Program-made: the position numbers and the translations under genes
Notes under the pieces: generated by a model
What the model saw: only the letters and a program-made list of their open reading frames with translations
Told to the model about the DNA's origin: nothing
Database searches by the model: none
Part shown: positions 6,746 through 10,363 of the stretch, in pieces
How the letters are laid out: each line of letters opens with the position of its first letter
Numbering within the stretch: position 1 is the first letter of the stretch
NCBI GenBank assembly: GCA_003641415.1
Contig: QNAG01000088.1
Location: forward strand, 1-10,363
Source: Candidatus Zixiibacteriota bacterium
GTDB taxonomy: Bacteria > Zixibacteria > MSB-5A5 > GN15 > FEB-12
DNA: 10,363 bases
Direction of reading: 5' to 3'

Positions 6746-7759
6746 CTATTGTTTGAGTGCTGAGTCCAATAGTTTTGCAATGAGGTCGTCAAATTTTATC
6801 CCAGCAGCTTTCGCAGCCATTGGCACCAACGATAACTCCGTCATCCCTGGAAGAGTGTTTAACTCGAGGAAGTAGTGCTTTTCGTTTTCATCAAGTATGA
6901 AATCCACTCGCACCAGACCAGTGGCACCAATTATTTCATAAACCCTGACAGCGTCTTCCTGAAGCGACTTTTTTATTTCCCTGCGAATTTCTGCAGGCAC
7001 AATATACTGTGATTTCCCCTTCGTGTATTTGGCCTTATAATCATAAAGTCCCCCTTCCGGAATAATCTCGACAATAGGCAGTGGTTGACCATCAATAACC
7101 GAAACCGTTAACTCGCGACCCTTAATATATTTTTCCACTAACACGTTATGAGACTCACCCGAAGCTTTCACTAGTGCTGGATATAGTTGTCGAGGAGCCT
7201 CCACTCGAGTGAGACCAACTGTGGAACCGCTATCATTGGGCTTGACTATCATTGGAAAATCGAAATTGCTACGTATTTGCTCCAGAACCTCTACCTCATC
7301 CGTCCCGCCCTCAATTTGACACAATGCCCATTTGGGAGTCCGAATCTTCATCGAAGCCGCCAGTCGTTTGGTCATAGCCTTATCCATGGCTATCGCTGAA
7401 GCTGCCATGCCTGAACCGGTGTACTTTATTCCCGCCAAGTCGAGCAGACACTGGATAGTGCCGTTCTCACCCATTCCTCCGTGAAGACCAATGAAGACAA
7501 CGTCAACATTTTCCAAAGCGTGAGAAGTGAGCGTAGTTGTAATAATCTCGGAGTTAAGAGTGTCCGGGATTGATTCGTTTGAATCTATACCTATACTGAC
7601 ATACTGACCAGAGCTATCTAAAAGATCAATACCAGTAGCCGGGTCAAGAGCTGCTACTTTGTGACCTAATCGTCTCAATGCATCAATAATAGCCTGTCCG
7701 GAATTAAAGGATACTTCACGTTCCGAGCTGTTGCCACCAGCTAACAGGAGTACTTCCAT
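6746..7759 (-). CDS. ddl: D-alanine--D-alanine ligase
   Basis: ATP-grasp ligase (337 residues) joining two D-alanines for the peptidoglycan stem peptide in the cytoplasm. Signature segments are LLAGGNSSEREVS (Glu15 binds the first D-Ala), LHGGMGENGT (92-101), MDKAMTKRL (125-133), VKPNDSGSTVG (172-182), YDYKAKY (239-245, the omega loop), VRVDFI (283-288) and LELNTLPGM (298-306, with metal ligands Glu299 and Asn301). Tyr245 corresponds by my alignment to the tyrosine of E. coli DdlB (Tyr216) whose change favours D-Ala-D-lactate synthesis, so ordinary D-Ala-D-Ala specificity is expected. Residues about 40-85 are roughly 30 longer than in DdlB. The ATG directly abuts the stop of the dedA-type gene with no spacer. 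A weak AAGGGG ribosome site lies about 10 bases upstream. Confidence 0.97.
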   Translation of the reverse strand: MEVLLLAGGNSSEREVSFNSGQAIIDALRRLGHKVAALDPATGIDLLDSSGQYVSIGIDSNESIPDTLNSEIITTTLTSHALENVDVVFIGLHGGMGENGTIQCLLDLAGIKYTGSGMAASAIAMDKAMTKRLAASMKIRTPKWALCQIEGGTDEVEVLEQIRSNFDFPMIVKPNDSGSTVGLTRVEAPRQLYPALVKASGESHNVLVEKYIKGRELTVSVIDGQPLPIVEIIPEGGLYDYKAKYTKGKSQYIVPAEIRREIKKSLQEDAVRVYEIIGATGLVRVDFILDENEKHYFLELNTLPGMTELSLVPMAAKAAGIKFDDLIAKLLDSALKQ

Positions 7760-8389
7760 CTATGCTTTTCCCCTTGCTTTTGATATCCTCCACACTATCA
7801 GACTACCCAGAAGAGCAATAATTACCGGCCAAGCAATCATATTATATGCTTGGAAGTAAAATGCTATGCGCTCATAATTCTGCGCCAGAGTGTACCCCAG
7901 AGCCATAAGCATACCACCAAACAAAATATATGATATGAATGAATAAATTACCATGCGTACTGGAGCATAGCAACCTATACCAGCTCCTACTGCAATCGCA
8001 GAGCGAAAACCTACAATAAAGCGTGAGAATATCATCAGGACAGCCCCCCAGCGATTGAGGCTTCTTTCAAAGCGAATAATATCAGTCGCCGGGAAGTACC
8101 TGAAGTTCTTTCGCATAAAGTAGTCCCTTCCAAACCGACGCCCAAGAAAGTACATAAATATCACTGATGACAGTCCACCTATAACAATTAGAGCAGAGCT
8201 TAATAACATATCTACCCTGTTCATAGCCACCAACACACCCGCAGCTACAATGAAGCTGTCCCCGGGAAACGGCGGAAATATGTTCTCGATAAAACAAGCA
8301 AGTAGCAAGACAACATAAACCCATCCCGAACCATAGGTAAATATCCAGTCCAACCATTGTGTCACCTGTTGAGGATTCTCACCCATCAT
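7760..8389 (-). CDS. DedA-family membrane protein (VTT domain)
   Basis: Inner-membrane protein of about 209 residues. The family includes E. coli YqjA/YghB and undecaprenyl-phosphate or phospholipid translocases such as UptA. Numbering from the upstream GTG at 8392, conserved charged residues are visible: Glu36 and Asp45 in the re-entrant segment FIENIFPPFPGDS, YFLGRRFGRDYF (81-92), and Arg124 and Arg130 in SRFIVGFRSA. These correspond to residues essential in YqjA. Membrane segments lie near 24-60, 62-83, 117-140, 146-170 and 184-201. Three candidate starts lie in a row (GTG 8392, ATG 8389, ATG 8386), all overlapping the end of ispF by 8-14 bases and none with a clear ribosome site, so translation is probably coupled to ispF. 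I chose the first ATG. Its transported lipid is inferred only from the family and from its position between ispF and ddl. Confidence 0.9.
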   Translation of the reverse strand: MMGENPQQVTQWLDWIFTYGSGWVYVVLLLACFIENIFPPFPGDSFIVAAGVLVAMNRVDMLLSSALIVIGGLSSVIFMYFLGRRFGRDYFMRKNFRYFPATDIIRFERSLNRWGAVLMIFSRFIVGFRSAIAVGAGIGCYAPVRMVIYSFISYILFGGMLMALGYTLAQNYERIAFYFQAYNMIAWPVIIALLGSLIVWRISKARGKA

Positions 8390-8867
8390 CACTGATAAGG
8401 CATACCGCAGCAGCGGCTATTCCTTCCTCACGTCCAACGAAACCAAGTTTCTCGGTAGTGGTTGCCTTGATACTGACTCTCCTGTGATCGATCTCCAGTT
8501 TTTTTGCTATCGCAATCTTCATAGCAGGAATGTGATTCGCCATTAGTGGTTGTTCAGCCATTATGGTAGCATCGATGTTGACTATTTGCACAAATCCAAC
8601 ATTATGTACCATTTGCACCACACGAGTAAGCAGAATAGTGGAATCAGCATCTTTGAAAGTCTCTTCGGATGAAGGAAATTGCTGTCCAATATCTGGTAAA
8701 CCAGCTGCCCCCAACAAAGCATCCATAATTGCGTGCAGAAGTACATCAGCATCGGAATGGCCATCAAGTCCCCTATCGAAAGGAATTTTGACACCCCCTA
8801 TAATGAGATCGCGACCTTCCACCAGTGGATGAACATCAAAGCCATAGCCAACCCTCATCTCAGCCAT
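8379..8867 (-). CDS. ispF: 2-C-methyl-D-erythritol 2,4-cyclodiphosphate synthase
   Basis: MEP-pathway enzyme (162 residues from the chosen start) that converts CDP-methylerythritol 2-phosphate to the cyclic diphosphate with release of CMP; it normally works as a trimer with zinc. Zinc ligands are Asp11 and His13 in GYGFDVHPL and His45 in DADVLLHAIMDALLG. GLPDIGQQFP, NIDATIMAEQP and KATTTEKLGFVGREEGIAA complete the family pattern. The frame is open further upstream to 8912, but the ATG at 8867 has a strong ribosome site (GGAGG, 7 bases away) and gives the family's usual length, so the longer version is rejected. It overlaps the ispD stop by 8 bases and the dedA-type gene by 8-14 bases, indicating a translationally coupled run. 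IspD makes the precursor of its substrate. Confidence 0.97.
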   Translation of the reverse strand: MAEMRVGYGFDVHPLVEGRDLIIGGVKIPFDRGLDGHSDADVLLHAIMDALLGAAGLPDIGQQFPSSEETFKDADSTILLTRVVQMVHNVGFVQIVNIDATIMAEQPLMANHIPAMKIAIAKKLEIDHRRVSIKATTTEKLGFVGREEGIAAAAVCLISDDG

Positions 8868-9558
8868 TCTCTCGCCTCCGCAGGATAGCGTCCACAATAT
8901 CCATATCATCACGAGTAGTCACTTTTATATTTATACCAGTTGGCTCAACCAATCTGACCTTGAACCCTCGTGCTTCAATCAATTGAGCGTCATCAGTCGG
9001 GACTTCTTCGAATTCTCCCGCTGCAAGAGCATTGTGGGCTTCCATTATCAAATCATACTGGAATACTTGTGGGGTTTGAGCTCCGTATAATCTTGCCCGA
9101 TCGAGAGTAGCGATAATATAACCATCAGCAGCCCGTTTAACCGTGTCGGCAATAGGAATCGCAATAATAGCTGCTCGTTCCTTGATTGCTACATCCAGTA
9201 CACGGCCAATGTCGTTTGGACTAATTAGAGGTCGGGCACCGTCATGGATAGCCACATACTCTGTTGAAATTGAAAGAGCATTCAATCCTCGATTGACCGA
9301 CTCCTGTCTGGTTGCACCACCCTTGACGATATTAGTAACTTTATCAAAACCAAAAGGATTAACCACTTTCTCGGCAACATGCAAAAGGTACTCCTCACCT
9401 ACGACTATAATTATCTGACTGATTCGCTTCAATTGCTGAAAGTTGCTGATAGTCCAGGACAGTAAGGGACGCCCGCAGACTTCGCGGAATTGTTTGGGGA
9501 CATCTCCACCAAAACGAACAGAGCTTCCGGCAGCTACAATAACCGCACCAACTTTCAT
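8860..9558 (-). CDS. ispD: 2-C-methyl-D-erythritol 4-phosphate cytidylyltransferase
   Basis: MEP-pathway enzyme (232 residues) that transfers CMP from CTP to methylerythritol 4-phosphate in the cytoplasm. The nucleotide-binding loop is VAAGSSVRFGGDVPKQF with Arg15 and Lys22, matching Arg20 and Lys27 of the E. coli enzyme. IHDGARPLI carries Asp106. TLDRARLYGAQTPQVF and TDDAQLIE follow, and Lys212 in GINIKVT matches E. coli Lys213. All substrate-binding residues are therefore present. The start is ATG at 9558; I see no good ribosome site in the 41 bases between it and the queA stop, so it may rely on read-through translation from queA or on unstructured leader sequence. Its 3' end overlaps ispF by 8 bases. 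IspD-IspF fusions or adjacency are common, which fits the shared pathway. Confidence 0.97.
   Translation of the reverse strand: MKVGAVIVAAGSSVRFGGDVPKQFREVCGRPLLSWTISNFQQLKRISQIIIVVGEEYLLHVAEKVVNPFGFDKVTNIVKGGATRQESVNRGLNALSISTEYVAIHDGARPLISPNDIGRVLDVAIKERAAIIAIPIADTVKRAADGYIIATLDRARLYGAQTPQVFQYDLIMEAHNALAAGEFEEVPTDDAQLIEARGFKVRLVEPTGINIKVTTRDDMDIVDAILRRRENG
8875..8879 (-). promoter_or_regulatory. Ribosome binding site deciding the ispF start
   Basis: Minus-strand GGAGG (within CGGAGG) is separated by 7 bases from the ATG at 8867. It lies inside the last codons of ispD. It is among the best Shine-Dalgarno matches seen in this gene series and supports the short form of IspF over the longer reading frame. 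Confidence 0.8.
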
Positions 9559-9599
9559 GGTATCGAATATAAGTGCGGTCGATTAACCAAGAAAGGAAA

Positions 9600-10363
9600 T
9601 TATATTATCAGCATAGCATCCCCATAACTATAGAAACGCAAACGTTGCTGAATAGCTTCTCGGTACGCATCGAGGATACGTTCCCGTCCAGCCAGAGCAG
9701 ACACAAGGATTAACAATGATGACTTAGGCAGATGGAAATTTGTAATTAAGTGATCAATGACTTTGAATTGGAAACCTGGTTTGATATACAGGTCAACCAT
9801 TCCTGTGAATGGCATAATGACGCCATCTATAATTGGAGCTGATTCAAGAGTACGCACTGAAGTCGTACCAACTGCAAATATATCTCTCCCCTCATTCCGA
9901 ACCCTGTTCAATACATCTGCACTATCTGGAGTCAGCTCAGCGAATTCAGGATCAACAGTGTGGTCTTCTATCTCATTAACTTTTACAGGCTTATATGTCC
10001 CAGGACCTACATGAAGGGTTAACTCCACGAACCTAACTCCTCGACCCTGCAAAGAGCGTAAAAGCGGACGTGTGAAGTGAAATCCTGCTGTTGGAGCTGC
10101 CACTGCGCCCATCTTTGTAGCGTCAGCAAAAACCGTTTGATACCTTCGCAGATCACTTGGTTTATCATCACGTTTAATATAGTGAGGAAGAGGAACATGA
10201 CCATAATGGCTAATGATTTTGTCTAATTGAGTTTTCGATTGAAAACGAACAATCCATTTCCCTCCCCCTACGTCCGTCTTCAACAATAATGACAGCCCAC
10301 CAAACTGAATTTCCTCCCCTTCTTTAACCCTGCGTGATGGATTAACAAAGGCATACCAGACAA
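9600..10363 (-). CDS. queA: SAM:tRNA ribosyltransferase-isomerase QueA, N-terminus beyond window
   Basis: Queuosine-pathway enzyme that transfers and isomerises the ribosyl part of S-adenosylmethionine onto preQ1 at position 34 of GUN-anticodon tRNAs, giving epoxyqueuosine. The frame stays open to the right edge, where it reads VWYAFVNPSRRVKEGEEIQF, so roughly the first 90-100 residues are outside and the internal TTG at 10286 is not the start. Matching family blocks are HVPLPHYI, RYQTVFA, GAVAAPTAGFHFT, LTLHVGPGTYKPV, AVGTTSVRTLES, DHLITNFHLPKSSLLILVSA and the terminal RFYSYGDAMLI. The block usually reading H-x-M-H-S-E here reads HTVDPE (near 9950-9970). The protein ends straight after the DAML block, as in many non-proteobacterial homologues. 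It precedes ispD by 41 bases on the same strand and may be co-transcribed with it. Confidence 0.96.
   Translation of the reverse strand, partial: VWYAFVNPSRRVKEGEEIQFGGLSLLLKTDVGGGKWIVRFQSKTQLDKIISHYGHVPLPHYIKRDDKPSDLRRYQTVFADATKMGAVAAPTAGFHFTRPLLRSLQGRGVRFVELTLHVGPGTYKPVKVNEIEDHTVDPEFAELTPDSADVLNRVRNEGRDIFAVGTTSVRTLESAPIIDGVIMPFTGMVDLYIKPGFQFKVIDHLITNFHLPKSSLLILVSALAGRERILDAYREAIQQRLRFYSYGDAMLII

Noticed and set aside
8868..8912. N-terminal extension of IspF to an upstream ATG at 8912
   Set aside because: It adds 15 residues not found in the family, overlaps ispD by 53 bases, and lacks the strong ribosome site seen ahead of the ATG at 8867.

Overview
The window is an ordinary bacterial housekeeping segment. 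One truncated gene (glnS) lies on the plus strand. Everything else lies on the minus strand: a closely packed gene series, one tRNA gene and a two-gene ABC exporter. Base composition looks even, roughly mid-40s percent G+C by eye (not computed). No insertion sequence, integrase, phage gene, CRISPR array or long repeat was seen. The source is a bacterium with peptidoglycan (ddl), the MEP isoprenoid pathway (ispD, ispF), queuosine-modified tRNA (queA) and direct glutaminyl-tRNA synthesis (glnS). Many bacteria lack GlnRS and use the GatCAB route instead. The protein style and mixture fit an uncultured lineage near the FCB superphylum or a similar deep-branching group, but that placement is a guess from impression and not from a search.

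Layout from left to right. Positions 1-1287 (+) hold the C-terminal three quarters of GlnRS. Positions 1288-1426 are a convergent junction with a weak terminator candidate. Positions 1427-3162 (-) hold an ABC-2 type permease and its ATPase, overlapping by 4 bases. Positions 3256-3328 (-) are a tRNA-Thr(UGU) gene with a good sigma70-type promoter between it and cysS. From 3412 to the right edge, transcription runs leftwards in the order queA (cut by the window edge), ispD, ispF, dedA-type membrane protein, ddl, HAD hydrolase, M42 aminopeptidase, cysS. Most junctions are overlaps or gaps under 10 bases. The larger gaps are 41 bases (queA-ispD) and 93 bases (HAD-M42). No gene-free stretch exceeds 300 bases.

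How the genes fit together. IspD and IspF catalyse two steps of the MEP pathway, which supplies the isoprenoid units for undecaprenyl phosphate. Some DedA-family proteins recycle that lipid carrier across the membrane. Ddl makes the D-Ala-D-Ala dipeptide that ends up on lipid II. The ispD-ispF-dedA-ddl run can therefore be read as a lipid-carrier and cell-wall precursor block. The flanking genes (queA, cysS, tRNA-Thr, glnS) serve translation.

I found no clear novel system. The points most worth a second look are the lipid-carrier reading of the dedA gene, a HAD enzyme lacking the usual second Asp of motif I, an altered H-x-M-H-x-E stretch in QueA, and the tRNA promoter that may also drive the ABC exporter.
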